Made by a program: the position numbers and the translations under genes. Below, one piece after another: positions 8,017-17,405 of a DNA stretch of 64,000 nucleotides (positions within the stretch are counted from its first letter, which is position 1; the number at the start of each line of letters is the position of its first letter). Location of the stretch: positions 124,001 to 188,000 of the forward strand of contig NZ_AP024882.1 in the NCBI RefSeq assembly GCF_024347675.1, given 5' to 3'. This stretch comes from Vibrio ishigakensis (GTDB lineage Bacteria; Pseudomonadota; Gammaproteobacteria; Enterobacterales; Vibrionaceae). Below the pieces are notes generated by a model. It had not been told where the DNA came from. It did no database searches and saw only the letters and a program-made list of their open reading frames with translations.

Positions 8017-9063
8017 GTGACTGTGTCAGAAAGTTCAAGTTTATATGTGGTGGTTCTAACCGATAAAGCGGGTATTGAGTTCGTTAGGTTTGGCACAACG
8101 CTGAACTTTGAACTCAGAAAAGAGCAGCACCTGCGTGGCCTAAAAACGGGCTTCTTCTACTCTAATGGTCAGAAACAGGATTATCGCTTCTTTCATGATA
8201 CGCGACTGCTAGGTCGTATCTCTCGACGTGAGAAGAATGCTCTTCTGGCGAAAACAGCTATTCGAAACCGCTTAGTAAGAAAGGCCCGCAATGGCGAGCT
8301 CAGAATCTCGGTCAAAGAACTGTATGTAGGCTCTGCTGAGACGGTAGCCCTTATTGAGCGTGTGCTGATTCATGCCTTTATCTACACCTCTCGTATCCTA
8401 AACCACTACAAAGACAGAGGTGGTGAAGTAGCAGGTGTGGAATACCGATACCCAAGTAATTATCTAGTAAAGAGTGAAGTACGAGAGACCGTGCTTGAGC
8501 TTCTTAAGAATTTTGATTCCTCGGTTGAGGTGGATAATCGCGCCCTAGAAATGGTGGACTCTTGGTATATCAAGGGCGACACCCAAGCCTCTTGTAGTAA
8601 AGAGGTTCGCAAAAAGCTGGCGACTGAGAATGCGCGCAAAACCCGCACCGCTAACCTGTTTGGGCTTTTAAAAACGGCTATTGCAAGCGGAAAAAGCCAA
8701 GGCTCGCTTTCCAACGTTATGATAGAAAACCGAGCTAATCAGCTAGAACATAAATCTGTTCAGAAGCTTGAAGAGGTTTCTTATCCAGAGGCGTTGGAGC
8801 TTAAGGCACAGATCACCTCGATGGAGTCTAAGATGGCATACTACAGAGACATCGCGGTCATGAACCACCAGGACTACTGCGATCTCGGTGGAGATGCCAT
8901 GCTACTGTCCCTGCAGGAAAGCGCCAATGACCCAGACCTATTACAGGACATGAAGCAACGTAAAGAGCTTAGAGACAATAATCTAGAAAAGATCCAATCC
9001 CTGGCTAGCACGGTTCGCGAGCACCGCCAGAGACTCAATGGTTCTAAATATCAGCAACTCTAA
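8017..9063 (+). CDS. GIY-YIG-like protein with C-terminal coiled coil, function unknown
   Basis: Not a named family that I recognise. The N-terminal part resembles a divergent GIY-YIG nuclease fold: LYVVVLTD as the first strand, then FGTT-LNFELRKEQH, matching the G-x-T-x-N-x(4)-R-x(3)-H pattern of that family. Later comes LIERVLIHAFIYTSRILN, which fits the helix with the catalytic Glu and the closing LN. Residues after about 250 are charged and heptad-like, suggesting a coiled coil. The frame is open from 7951, but GTG at 8017 is preceded by AAGGTAGG, so I prefer it. The gene stands alone with no operon partner. A mobile or defence-related nuclease is possible but not shown. Confidence 0.6.
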   Translation: MTVSESSSLYVVVLTDKAGIEFVRFGTTLNFELRKEQHLRGLKTGFFYSNGQKQDYRFFHDTRLLGRISRREKNALLAKTAIRNRLVRKARNGELRISVKELYVGSAETVALIERVLIHAFIYTSRILNHYKDRGGEVAGVEYRYPSNYLVKSEVRETVLELLKNFDSSVEVDNRALEMVDSWYIKGDTQASCSKEVRKKLATENARKTRTANLFGLLKTAIASGKSQGSLSNVMIENRANQLEHKSVQKLEEVSYPEALELKAQITSMESKMAYYRDIAVMNHQDYCDLGGDAMLLSLQESANDPDLLQDMKQRKELRDNNLEKIQSLASTVREHRQRLNGSKYQQL

Positions 9064-9312
9064 ACCGACTAATTATTGACCGTGGCGCAAATTGATAAAA
9101 CATTAGTTCAGTTGTTTGGTATCTTTCGTGTCACAGAACAAGGCCACACTTCAGCATAGATAACCGTATAAAAGGTTACGCCTTTAGTGTCGGCAATCAG
9201 CGCTTTTATTCCGGTTAAATAAAAGTCCCCCTGTTGAACTTGTTCCAGACAAACAAACAAAAATAACAACGTCAAACTTTGGTTTATAACTAAAAATGGC
9301 TTAAAACTATCA

Positions 9313-9340
9313 GGCTCAGCGAAATGCTGAGCCTTTTTTT
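9313..9340 (+). terminator. Intrinsic terminator between the GIY-YIG-like gene and ttrA
   Basis: GGCTCAGC/GCTGAGCC is a perfect 8-bp stem with a 5-base loop followed by seven Ts on the plus strand. The T-run overlaps the ttrA stop codon. It probably acts for both converging units. Confidence 0.8.
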
Positions 9341-12317
9341 ACGCTTTTACAATGCGCGCTTTGGTATCATAAAACACAGTGGAACCGCCTACCTTATCCA
9401 TAAGCCCCATATTCGGCACATCTGGGTCGGTGCGCATAATCGGGTTTAGATTAAATCCGGCCTTGCGCTGCTTACTTCCCTTAATCAGCTTTCCATCCAC
9501 TTCATAATCTGAAGCGCCATAGCCGTTGTGACCAAAGCCAACGATAAAGCTAATTGCGTCCGGTGCTATGCCCTCACGCAGTTTCACCTCCGCTTTACGC
9601 TTACCATTTACGCTCTCGATCCACACCATGTCACCGGTTTTCAGCCCTTTAGCCTCGCCAGTTTGTTTGTTGATCTCGGCAAAGTTAGTCGGCGTGATTT
9701 GGCGGATAGAGTTCGCAGACGACAGGCGTGAGTGACTCTGCAGAGCCGATTTTCGAGTCAATATGGTCATGTCAAACCCTGTATCTAGATCTGATAATGG
9801 CTTGTCTAACGCTGTCACAGATTCGGCGTTTAGCGCCTGTCCCTTGAATCGCTTGCCCGTCATACTATCGACAGTGGTAGCCACCTTTTCTGAGTACATG
9901 GAAATGCACTTATCGAACTGATGCGTCAGTTGCTTGCCGTTGCGACGATTATTCACAGACTCAAACAAACCGCCTCGACTGATAGCAAACAGTACATCCA
10001 ACCACTCATTCGCTTTAAGCGTATCTTTGTGCTCTTGGTAGAAGCTATCTAAACCGGTAATTCTCAGTTCTTCATCGGTGATCTCTGGAATCTGACCAAA
10101 GTTGTGAGCAAGGTTAGCCACACCCTTGATGTAGTAATCAGACATAGTATTTAGCGGCCATAGCTTGCCGTAGCCATCAGGAATGGCGTCCTCACCAAAG
10201 CCAGGCATACCCAATTCAATCGCCACATCAATCAAGAACTGCTCATAGCTCATGTGGAAGCCTTTCTCGGTTTTGTCCGTCATCGGCTCAACTACAGGAG
10301 TGCGCACTGCCGTGCCTTTAACCAGTGTTGCCTCCATCATTGGATGGTGCACATACTGCTCAAGGTACATGAGATCTGGGATGATGTAGTCTGCATAAGC
10401 TGAACTGTCACCCACCACGATATCCGATGCGATCAACAAAGGCACTTCTTTAGGGTCAGAGATCTTGGCAATGATCTCATCTCGGCCCGTACTTGGCGTC
10501 GAATACAGAGGTGTGCACATATGCCAAAGCAAGATGTCTGCTTTATAAGGGTAGCCATCGATAATAGACGGAATAATCTCACTAAACACATCCTTGGTGA
10601 TTGGGAACCAAGGGCGCTGAGCCGGATATGGGTTCTCACCATTGGCCAATTTGCGCTTATATTCGCTAGAGTCTTCGTAAGCCATCTGCTCACGGGTAAT
10701 GTGCAGCCCTTGAGGTTTCGCTTTCAGTCCAGGAATGGTTTTCAGGTCATAGGCGCCGCCATTGTAATCGACACCGCCACCACCAACGGACAGACCGCCA
10801 GTCCAGTTCATGTTGCCCATTACAACGTTGATCTGATTGATCAAAAAGCCGGTGTAATAACCGTTCGGATGCTGAGCAATGCCACGATAAAACTCCACCG
10901 CTGACTTACGTCCTGCCTTGGCGATGCCCTTAGCTAGCCACTCGAGTTTCTCGAACTCTACGCCCGACTGATTACTATACTCTGCCATGCTTTGGCTAAA
11001 TACAGAGTCACAAAGCAGGGAGAAAGAAGTGACTAGAGGCTTGCCGTTTAGCTCACCTTTGAACTCAATATCTGCCTCATCTAGGGTATCAAATGGCACG
11101 ATATTGCCGTTCTTATCCGCCACTAGATATTTGCCGTTCTGACGAGCAAACTTGCCGCTTTCCAGATCAATCAAATAAGAAGAGTTGGTATAAGAAAGTT
11201 CACCAAAGCGTTTGGCAGACTCTAGGCTTGGACGACTCAGGTAACTGCGGTTGAAGCCATCGCTTTCAATAAGGGTACGTAAGATAGCCGCAGCAATGGC
11301 ACCATCAGAGCCTATCTTAGGGCAAATCCAATGAGTGTTAGGTGAGGTCTGCACTGTGCGTGGAAGCACTGGGTCAACCACAGTGATCTGTGCTCCTTTG
11401 ACTCGCGCTTCTGCACTGTATTTGCCCATGGTCTGCATTGGGAAGTTAGCTTCACCTGGTGCTGTCCCGAAGAACACCATGAACTCAGACTCGGTAATAT
11501 CAGCCTTGGCATTGTGCTTGCCCGCATAAACCTCACCTGTTGCGATGTGGTGGGACAACTCACAGATATTGGTATGCTCGTAGTTATTCACGGTACCGAA
11601 CGAGTTACAAAAGCGCGACTGGAAGTCTTTACGACTCTTAACGATGCGCCCTGCTTGTAGCACAAACTTATTAGTCTCAAAGCCATACTCAGGATTTTGC
11701 TTGTCGATCAAGGTATCGCGCTTTTGGTAGAGTTGTTTGAAACCCTTCACGTTCAAGTTTTGGCTGTCAGCATCTGAGGTATCGGCGAATATCTTGCCGC
11801 CATTAACCGTCTCTGAAATCAACTTCTCCCAAGAGATGGTCTTCCATTTACCTTCACCTCGCTTGCCCACTCGTTTTAGCGGTGCACTTAGACGGTATTC
11901 ATCGTACAGGGTCTCGATACCCGCATTACCACGCGCGCACACGGTACCAACTGCAGCCGCAGTTGCACTAATTGGTGTCGAGATATCTGTGTAATCTATC
12001 TTGGTATTTGGGTGATAAGGGTTACCAACGATACGTTCTATCTTACCGCTGTTGTTGTTTACTTTAACGCGCAGTCCGCACTCAGAGTGACACTGTAAGC
12101 AGGTGGTGTGCTTAATACAATAGCCCGGAGCAATCTGGTGTTTACCTACTTCATTCAAGCGCCATTCAACATTGTCCGAGTTGCCATAAGCCTGGTAGTT
12201 AACAGGCTCACCGTTTTTACTCATGGTAACGGCACGGGCGAAGATACCTGAATAGGCCGCACCACCAGTTGCAATACCAACACCGGCAGCACCTTTTAGA
12301 AATTTACGTCTATCCAT
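9339..12317 (-). CDS. ttrA: Tetrathionate reductase-like molybdopterin catalytic subunit (TtrA family)
   Basis: Large Mo-bis-MGD oxidoreductase exported by Tat: DRRKFLKG at the N-terminus is a twin-arginine signal. A 4Fe-4S motif C-x2-C-x3-C (CLQCHSEC, residues about 73-80) is completed by a Cys in GTVCARG. A Cys in TNICELS is the likely Mo ligand. Blocks such as KRVGKRGEGKW and MPGFGEDAIPD match what I recall of Salmonella TtrA, and 992 residues fits its roughly 1020. It is the last gene of a B-C-A operon, the same order as Salmonella ttrBCA. No ttrSR sensor genes are present. The electron acceptor could be tetrathionate or a related sulfur or arsenic oxyanion. Confidence 0.82.
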   Translation of the reverse strand: MDRRKFLKGAAGVGIATGGAAYSGIFARAVTMSKNGEPVNYQAYGNSDNVEWRLNEVGKHQIAPGYCIKHTTCLQCHSECGLRVKVNNNSGKIERIVGNPYHPNTKIDYTDISTPISATAAAVGTVCARGNAGIETLYDEYRLSAPLKRVGKRGEGKWKTISWEKLISETVNGGKIFADTSDADSQNLNVKGFKQLYQKRDTLIDKQNPEYGFETNKFVLQAGRIVKSRKDFQSRFCNSFGTVNNYEHTNICELSHHIATGEVYAGKHNAKADITESEFMVFFGTAPGEANFPMQTMGKYSAEARVKGAQITVVDPVLPRTVQTSPNTHWICPKIGSDGAIAAAILRTLIESDGFNRSYLSRPSLESAKRFGELSYTNSSYLIDLESGKFARQNGKYLVADKNGNIVPFDTLDEADIEFKGELNGKPLVTSFSLLCDSVFSQSMAEYSNQSGVEFEKLEWLAKGIAKAGRKSAVEFYRGIAQHPNGYYTGFLINQINVVMGNMNWTGGLSVGGGGVDYNGGAYDLKTIPGLKAKPQGLHITREQMAYEDSSEYKRKLANGENPYPAQRPWFPITKDVFSEIIPSIIDGYPYKADILLWHMCTPLYSTPSTGRDEIIAKISDPKEVPLLIASDIVVGDSSAYADYIIPDLMYLEQYVHHPMMEATLVKGTAVRTPVVEPMTDKTEKGFHMSYEQFLIDVAIELGMPGFGEDAIPDGYGKLWPLNTMSDYYIKGVANLAHNFGQIPEITDEELRITGLDSFYQEHKDTLKANEWLDVLFAISRGGLFESVNNRRNGKQLTHQFDKCISMYSEKVATTVDSMTGKRFKGQALNAESVTALDKPLSDLDTGFDMTILTRKSALQSHSRLSSANSIRQITPTNFAEINKQTGEAKGLKTGDMVWIESVNGKRKAEVKLREGIAPDAISFIVGFGHNGYGASDYEVDGKLIKGSKQRKAGFNLNPIMRTDPDVPNMGLMDKVGGSTVFYDTKARIVKA

Positions 12318-12320
12318 GGG

Positions 12321-13286
12321 TTAATCCTCAATTTTTTGAATAAGAGCAGGAACAGCCAGTAGCAGAGCTGCAAACAAGCCGCCGGTTAACAACAGAGATG
12401 CGACCGTAAAGAAAAGCTCGTGTAGGTCTGGAGCAAACAGCGAGATGCCTCCCCCACTGCGACTCACGCCTTCTCCGGCTACGAGCAAGCAGTAGCGCAC
12501 AAAGTAGGCTCCGACTGCAGACAATACAAAAGCAATCAAGGCCATAGCGCGTGAGCGACTGATCAACAGGATCGCCAACGCCAGTACGAAGCCGCCGAAG
12601 GCTGTCCACTCAATGCCAGCAAAATGCGTATCCAGAAGGGCTTTAGAGAGTTGAACCTCTGCGCCAGAGAAACGAATCGCCCACCAATTGGCTAAGAATA
12701 AAAACGCGATATTGGTAACCAGCAGTGTTCTAAGAATGTTGCTTCTGATAGTGCTTCCATCGTGAGACAGAACATTGAATAGTAGAGAGCCAACTGCCAC
12801 CCCAGATAGAGAGGTCAAGACTACCGTTAGTGGAGAGTTCCATAGTGCCACGCCATGCTCATTCATCATCCAGATGCCCGAATAAGCGGGTAGGAAAAGG
12901 CCTAAAACCACGATCCCTGCTCGAAGTGGGTTGAATAGCTTCTCAGCAATCGGGTGAAATGGTGCGAATATGGTCAGTAATAACAGCCCCATAAACACAG
13001 GGATAGCCGGCACGCCGTATTTGATGATAGAGCCGTTCCAGTTTTCCCATCCGGCGATAAATCCATAGATCAAGCGACCTTGTTGCTGTACCTCAGCCAG
13101 TACGTTGAAGGTTGCGCATAAGGCCAAAGCCACTGCGACTAGCTGCGGCAAATAGGCTTTGCTCGGTTTTTCGGTACATAACGCCCAAGCTACGCCTAAG
13201 CCACCGGCCATACCTGCGAGCAAGGAGTAGTTAACGAACAGCAAACCAAAAGGCATCTGGTTCGATACGTTGATAATATTAATCAT
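12321..13286 (-). CDS. ttrC: NrfD/PsrC-type membrane anchor, quinol oxidation (TtrC-like)
   Basis: Integral membrane protein of 321 residues with about nine hydrophobic segments, matching NrfD/PsrC-type quinol dehydrogenase subunits. It should oxidise quinol and pass electrons to the iron-sulfur protein encoded just upstream. Its start overlaps the end of the B gene by 8 bases and its stop is 3 bases before ttrA, so the three genes are translationally linked. Length is close to Salmonella TtrC (about 340). The name rests on operon context. Confidence 0.82.
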   Translation of the reverse strand: MINIINVSNQMPFGLLFVNYSLLAGMAGGLGVAWALCTEKPSKAYLPQLVAVALALCATFNVLAEVQQQGRLIYGFIAGWENWNGSIIKYGVPAIPVFMGLLLLTIFAPFHPIAEKLFNPLRAGIVVLGLFLPAYSGIWMMNEHGVALWNSPLTVVLTSLSGVAVGSLLFNVLSHDGSTIRSNILRTLLVTNIAFLFLANWWAIRFSGAEVQLSKALLDTHFAGIEWTAFGGFVLALAILLISRSRAMALIAFVLSAVGAYFVRYCLLVAGEGVSRSGGGISLFAPDLHELFFTVASLLLTGGLFAALLLAVPALIQKIED

Positions 13287-14055
13287 TGCTCGCCCCCTTG
13301 AAGGTCAACTCAACATCATCCATGTTGCGCTCAAGATCTAATAGCCAGGTGTTAGGCTCTATCTCACCATTAGCAATCTCAGGATGATTTAGACCGATAT
13401 AGAAAACGTTCGGCTTCGTGCCTGCGCTTGGTTTAAGAACCGATACATCGTTCTCTGCAATAAGCTTGCTCGCTGGGCTTTGAGGATCGTTCAAGTCGCC
13501 AAAAATTCGGGCACCACCGACACAGGTCTCGGCACAGGCTGGAAGTAGCCCCTCTTCTAATCGATGAGCGCAGAAGGTGCACTTGTCTGCAATCTTGGTC
13601 TCAGAGTTGATAAAGCGAGCGCCGTAAGGGCAGGCTGTTACACACGAACCACAACCCCAACATTTATCGGAATCGACCAGAACTAGGCCATCTTCTCGCT
13701 TATAGGTCGCTCCAGTTGGACAAACAGGAACACAACTTGGCGTTTCACAATGGTTACACAATCGAGGTAAGAATGAACGGCGAGTGTCCGGATAGCTCTT
13801 CACCTCGATATCGCTAACCCAGGTTCTAAACTGACCAACGGGCGCATTGTTCTCGAATTTGCACGCCACGGTGCATGCCTGACAGCCAACACAACGTCGT
13901 AGATCAATGACCATACCCCATCGTTTGCCTGAGCCAGACTGCTGTTTTAGTGAGTTTTTCGGCTGTGATGCCATTGCTGATGTGGCAACGGTAGCCGCTG
14001 CCGTGGCTATAGCTCCGGTGAGGAGTTGTCGCCGAGATATCTGTTTATCCGCCAT
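13279..14055 (-). CDS. ttrB: 4Fe-4S ferredoxin-type electron transfer subunit (TtrB-like)
   Basis: Periplasmic iron-sulfur protein carrying electrons from the TtrC-like anchor to TtrA. A Tat signal (SRRQLLTG) precedes four cysteine clusters: CVGCQACTVAC, CNHCETPSCVPVC, CWGCGSCVTAC and CTFC followed by a later C-x3-C. The frame extends to 14142, but ATG at 14055 has a good SD (AAGGTAAC) and places the twin-arginine motif near the N-terminus, giving 258 residues. It is first in the ttrBCA-like operon. Confidence 0.85.
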   Translation of the reverse strand: MADKQISRRQLLTGAIATAAATVATSAMASQPKNSLKQQSGSGKRWGMVIDLRRCVGCQACTVACKFENNAPVGQFRTWVSDIEVKSYPDTRRSFLPRLCNHCETPSCVPVCPTGATYKREDGLVLVDSDKCWGCGSCVTACPYGARFINSETKIADKCTFCAHRLEEGLLPACAETCVGGARIFGDLNDPQSPASKLIAENDVSVLKPSAGTKPNVFYIGLNHPEIANGEIEPNTWLLDLERNMDDVELTFKGASND

Positions 14056-14133
14056 TAAGTTACCTTGAAACACTGAAGTTACTCTCTGAAACTTAACGGC
14101 AATAAAACTGCAATAAATTGATCTGAACAGGCA

Positions 14134-14149
14134 TATCGTCAATCGACGA
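14134..14149. promoter_or_regulatory. Inverted repeat upstream of ttrBCA
   Basis: ATCGTC-AATC-GACGAT is a perfect 6-bp inverted repeat about 80 bp upstream of the ttrB start. It may be an operator. No perfect FNR box was seen here. Confidence 0.3.
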
Positions 14150-14280
14150 TGAAAAATAAGATTGCTTTAAAAGTAACCTAGAAGCATATGAAACAACTTT
14201 AAATCATTGTCTTGATTAGGGTTTTAACCATTTTGATTACAAGGCAAAATAGGCTCGTCATTTCTAATTGGAGCTAGAGT

Positions 14281-14664
14281 ATGCTCAAAGGTACTCATCA
14301 CGTTGCAATCATCTGTAGCGACTATAAGATCTCAAAACGCTTTTACACTGAAGTGTTAGGACTGGAGATCCTTGCGGAGAATTATCGAGCCGAGCGCGAC
14401 TCTTACAAGCTCGATCTTGCGCTTCCCGACGGCACACAAATAGAGCTGTTTTCTTTCCCAAATCCACCCGCAAGACCCAGCAGACCGGAGGCGCAGGGAT
14501 TGAGACATTTGGCTTTTCAAGTAGAAGATTTGGATGCTGCGATAGACAGGTTGACTGGCTTTCACATTGAAGTAGAGCCGGTGCGAGTGGACGAATTCAC
14601 TGGCAAACGCTTTACCTTTTTCCAAGACCCAGACCAGTTGCCACTGGAGCTGTACGAGGTTTAA
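14281..14664 (+). CDS. VOC-family protein, GloA2/YaeR-like
   Basis: A 127-residue vicinal-oxygen-chelate protein related to glyoxalase I. Two beta-alpha-beta-beta-beta units are visible: HHVAIICSDYKISKRFYTEVLGL, then LRHLAFQVEDLDAAIDRL and the end DQLPLELYEV. His and Glu at the usual metal positions are kept (HHV, IELF, RHL, LELYE). SD GGAG lies 8 bases ahead of the ATG. Substrate is unknown; YaeR-type proteins lack a clear assigned reaction. It converges with the ParB-like gene, overlapping by 4 bp. Confidence 0.85.
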   Translation: MLKGTHHVAIICSDYKISKRFYTEVLGLEILAENYRAERDSYKLDLALPDGTQIELFSFPNPPARPSRPEAQGLRHLAFQVEDLDAAIDRLTGFHIEVEPVRVDEFTGKRFTFFQDPDQLPLELYEV

Positions 14665-15041
14665 TAAGGGAGAGTATCTGGGTCGACATCGATAAAGTGC
14701 GGCTCGATCACATTAGGAAAACGCACTGCCTTAATGTGACTATCACCATTTATCAGAGCCTTGCACACACGATGCATGCCATCCATTACTCTGCCTTCGC
14801 TGCACAATAAAATGGGATAGCTGAGGTCGGTTTGCTGAATCAACTTGGCATGCTCTGCTACATTGCGACAGGTAGGCTTGGCACCGCCTAAGTCATACCA
14901 GAAGGCCTCATCGAGCTCTTTAATGCTTTCTAGTGGAACGGACATGACCTCGAATTCACGGGCTAACTCTATCAGCTTGATGACATCCCAAATGAGCAGT
15001 TGCCCCTGCTGTGAACGTCTGAAATGGTATTGCTGTCTCAT
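14661..15041 (-). CDS. ParB/sulfiredoxin-like small protein coupled to nrfF
   Basis: A 126-residue protein whose C-terminal half has the ParB-type pattern: PILLCSEGRVMDGMHRVCKAL, where G-x-HR follows a short strand, then IKAVRF. The frame opens further upstream (15122), but ATG at 15041 overlaps the nrfF stop as ATGA, the same coupling used between nrfE and nrfF. It is therefore probably the last gene of the nrf operon. No ParA partner or centromere-like repeats are nearby, so a plasmid-partition role is unlikely. The function is unknown. Confidence 0.65.
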   Translation of the reverse strand: MRQQYHFRRSQQGQLLIWDVIKLIELAREFEVMSVPLESIKELDEAFWYDLGGAKPTCRNVAEHAKLIQQTDLSYPILLCSEGRVMDGMHRVCKALINGDSHIKAVRFPNVIEPHFIDVDPDTLPY

Positions 15042-15454
15042 GGTTTGTAACGCAACTTCCGTTTGATTTGACCTATGCTGAAGCCAATCATAAACAATCC
15101 AAGCAAGATTGGTACACCCCAAAGTAGTGTGTTTTGCATGCTGAGCTTAGGTTTGTAGAGCACATGCTCGCCATAGCGCTCGACCATAAACGCCTTAACC
15201 TCAGCGTCACTCTTGCCCGCTTTCACCAACTCAAATACTCGCAGTCGAATATCCTTTGCTACTTCCGAATTAGACTCGATAAGGTTCTGATTCTGGCACA
15301 TAGGGCAGCGCAAGGTTTTGGCCAGATTAATTGCCTGTTTTTGCTGCGCAATGGAATCAAATTCAAACAGTTCCACCGGATGCACTTTGTAGCTTTCAGC
15401 CAAACTGAAGCTAGAAACTAGAAGCAGTACAACAAGGGTTAACAGGGATTTCAT
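15038..15454 (-). CDS. nrfF: Cytochrome c maturation protein NrfF/CcmH family
   Basis: A 138-residue protein with a signal peptide, the CcmH/NrfF thioredox motif LRCPMCQNQ and one C-terminal membrane helix (LLWGVPILLGLFMIGFSIG). In the family it reduces or presents the apocytochrome heme motif to the NrfE-type lyase, needed for the unusual CxxCK heme of NrfA. Its ATG overlaps the nrfE stop by 4 bp and its stop overlaps the start of the ParB-like gene. Confidence 0.88.
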   Translation of the reverse strand: MKSLLTLVVLLLVSSFSLAESYKVHPVELFEFDSIAQQKQAINLAKTLRCPMCQNQNLIESNSEVAKDIRLRVFELVKAGKSDAEVKAFMVERYGEHVLYKPKLSMQNTLLWGVPILLGLFMIGFSIGQIKRKLRYKP

Positions 15455-17385
15455 TGAGAAAGACTTTCCTTAAAGCGAGGTAGTGGAATAAGTCTACCTA
15501 GCCGTATACAAATAAGCCCGATACCGGCAAACACCATCAACAGCGCACCCACGCCAATCCAGCGAACAAAGGCCTTAAATTGTACTCGAACCGCGTAGTT
15601 TTGAGTGTCGAGCTTTTCTCCAAGTGTGATGTAGATATCACCGTCCCAAAAGCAGGTCATCGACGGCTCGGTCATATTCATCACTCGCACCGGATAGTGT
15701 CTCTTCTCAGGCTTTGCGAGATAGCTTTTTGAGCCACTGATGATCTCAATCTGCCCCTGCTCTGCGGTAAAACTTGGTGCGATATAGAGCTCAGTATCTA
15801 GATAACGTAACTGAAACTCACCAAATTGAGTGCCAAGTTCAGGGCCAAGGCGCACGTTTTTTTCATAGGAATAGAAGCTGTTCATACTGGCGCCAATACA
15901 CGCCAAAGCTACCCCAATATGAGCAAGGCTTACGCAGAGCTTTTTGGCAGAGACACCACCTCGAATAAGAGCCCATATATGACCAATAATCACCCATAGC
16001 CCGAGACTCAAAGTTGCAAACGCCCACCATGACCACTCAGCTCCTACCTCTTTATTGGAATGGGTATAGAGATTGAGTAAAGAAATGGAGAGCACTAAGC
16101 TGCAGAACAGAGCTAGCTTGCACTCCAGCCAGTTCGGTTTCCCTTGTTGTCCTTGCCACTTAACAAACGGCATCACACCCAAGAGCGCTAAACTAAGCAG
16201 CGCTAAAGGCGCAAACAACAGATTAAAGTACGGCGCCCCCACAGAGATATTACCTAGGCCAAGCAACTGATAAACCATGGGATAGAAGGTGCCAAATACC
16301 ACCACTAAGGTTGCCACGACTAGGACATTCACCCCTACTAGCACTAGGCTATTTTTGCTCTCAAGTTGCTTGATATCCTCTGATTGTATCTCTCTAGATT
16401 TCACTACCAGTAAGGTATAGGAAGCGATAAAAATAAGACTTAGCATCGCCAGCAGTGTCAGTCCTTTGCTTGGGTCTACCGCAAACGCGTGTACTGAAGT
16501 CAGCACTCCAGAGCGAACAGTAAAGGTCCCGAGAATACTCAAGCAGAAGGTGACTATTGCAAGGGACAAACTCCAGAACAGCATCTGTTTTTGAGTGCGG
16601 CTAAGAACAAGAGCGTGCAACAGCGCTGTAGCTGTTAACCAAGGCATCAGCGAGGCATTTTCTACGGGATCCCAGAACCACCAACCTCCCCACCCGAGCT
16701 CGTAATACGCCCACCAACTGCCCACTGCAATGCCTAGGGTTAAGAACACCCACGCCAGCATGGTATGCCTGCTAATACGTTTAAACGCTTGTGCTGAATA
16801 GTCTCTACATACTAGCGAAGCCACTGCCAGCGCTAGGACAGAAGCGAAACCAACATAACCCACATACAGAAGTGGCGGATGGATAATAAGACCGATATCC
16901 TGAAGCATAGGGTTGAGGTCACGCCCTTCTAAAGGCACTAGGGTATTGAGTTCAAATGGATTGGAAGCCAATAAAGTAAACCAGCTAAAGATGGCAATCA
17001 CCGCCATCATTACTGTGGTCGCGACAGGTGTGGTATTTACTCGCCTTACACTTATCAAGGTTCCCCACAGCGATAACACCCAGACCCAGAACAGCATAGA
17101 GCCTTGATGCCCACCCCAGGTTGCTGCCAGCTTAAAGCCCATCGCGAGCGAGCTATTTGAGTTGTCAGAGACATAGCTCAAACTAAAGTCATCGATGGCA
17201 AAGGCGTACATTAAAACGCCCACCGCTGAGCTTGCTATAACCAGAACCAGAGGCGCACCACCGATGAGTAGCCTTGAGGCTAATCTAGATTGAGAAATTG
17301 AGCCCTTAATGCCTATCAATATAAGTAGGGAGCTCAGTACGGCTACCGCTGTTAAGAGCCATAAGCCGCTGTTTGCTAACAACAA
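15451..17385 (-). CDS. nrfE: Heme lyase NrfE (CcmF family)
   Basis: A 644-residue polytopic membrane protein of the CcmF/NrfE/CcsA heme-handling superfamily. The Trp-rich WWD motif GWGGWWFWDPVENASLMPW is intact, and histidines typical of heme ligation flank it. With NrfF (and NrfG) it attaches heme to the active-site CxxCK of NrfA. The start is TTG at 17385 with AAGGA 6 bases ahead. It is separated from nrfD by 207 bp containing a foldback element, so expression may be lower than for nrfBCD. The context rather than the sequence distinguishes it from housekeeping CcmF. Confidence 0.87.
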   Translation of the reverse strand: MLLANSGLWLLTAVAVLSSLLILIGIKGSISQSRLASRLLIGGAPLVLVIASSAVGVLMYAFAIDDFSLSYVSDNSNSSLAMGFKLAATWGGHQGSMLFWVWVLSLWGTLISVRRVNTTPVATTVMMAVIAIFSWFTLLASNPFELNTLVPLEGRDLNPMLQDIGLIIHPPLLYVGYVGFASVLALAVASLVCRDYSAQAFKRISRHTMLAWVFLTLGIAVGSWWAYYELGWGGWWFWDPVENASLMPWLTATALLHALVLSRTQKQMLFWSLSLAIVTFCLSILGTFTVRSGVLTSVHAFAVDPSKGLTLLAMLSLIFIASYTLLVVKSREIQSEDIKQLESKNSLVLVGVNVLVVATLVVVFGTFYPMVYQLLGLGNISVGAPYFNLLFAPLALLSLALLGVMPFVKWQGQQGKPNWLECKLALFCSLVLSISLLNLYTHSNKEVGAEWSWWAFATLSLGLWVIIGHIWALIRGGVSAKKLCVSLAHIGVALACIGASMNSFYSYEKNVRLGPELGTQFGEFQLRYLDTELYIAPSFTAEQGQIEIISGSKSYLAKPEKRHYPVRVMNMTEPSMTCFWDGDIYITLGEKLDTQNYAVRVQFKAFVRWIGVGALLMVFAGIGLICIRLGRLIPLPRFKESLSQ

Positions 17386-17405
17386 ATGAAATCCTTAATT
17401 TTTAC

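Noticed and set aside
14661..15041. Plasmid or chromosome partition locus because of the ParB-like protein
   Set aside because: No ParA gene or parS-like repeats nearby; the gene is coupled to nrfF instead.
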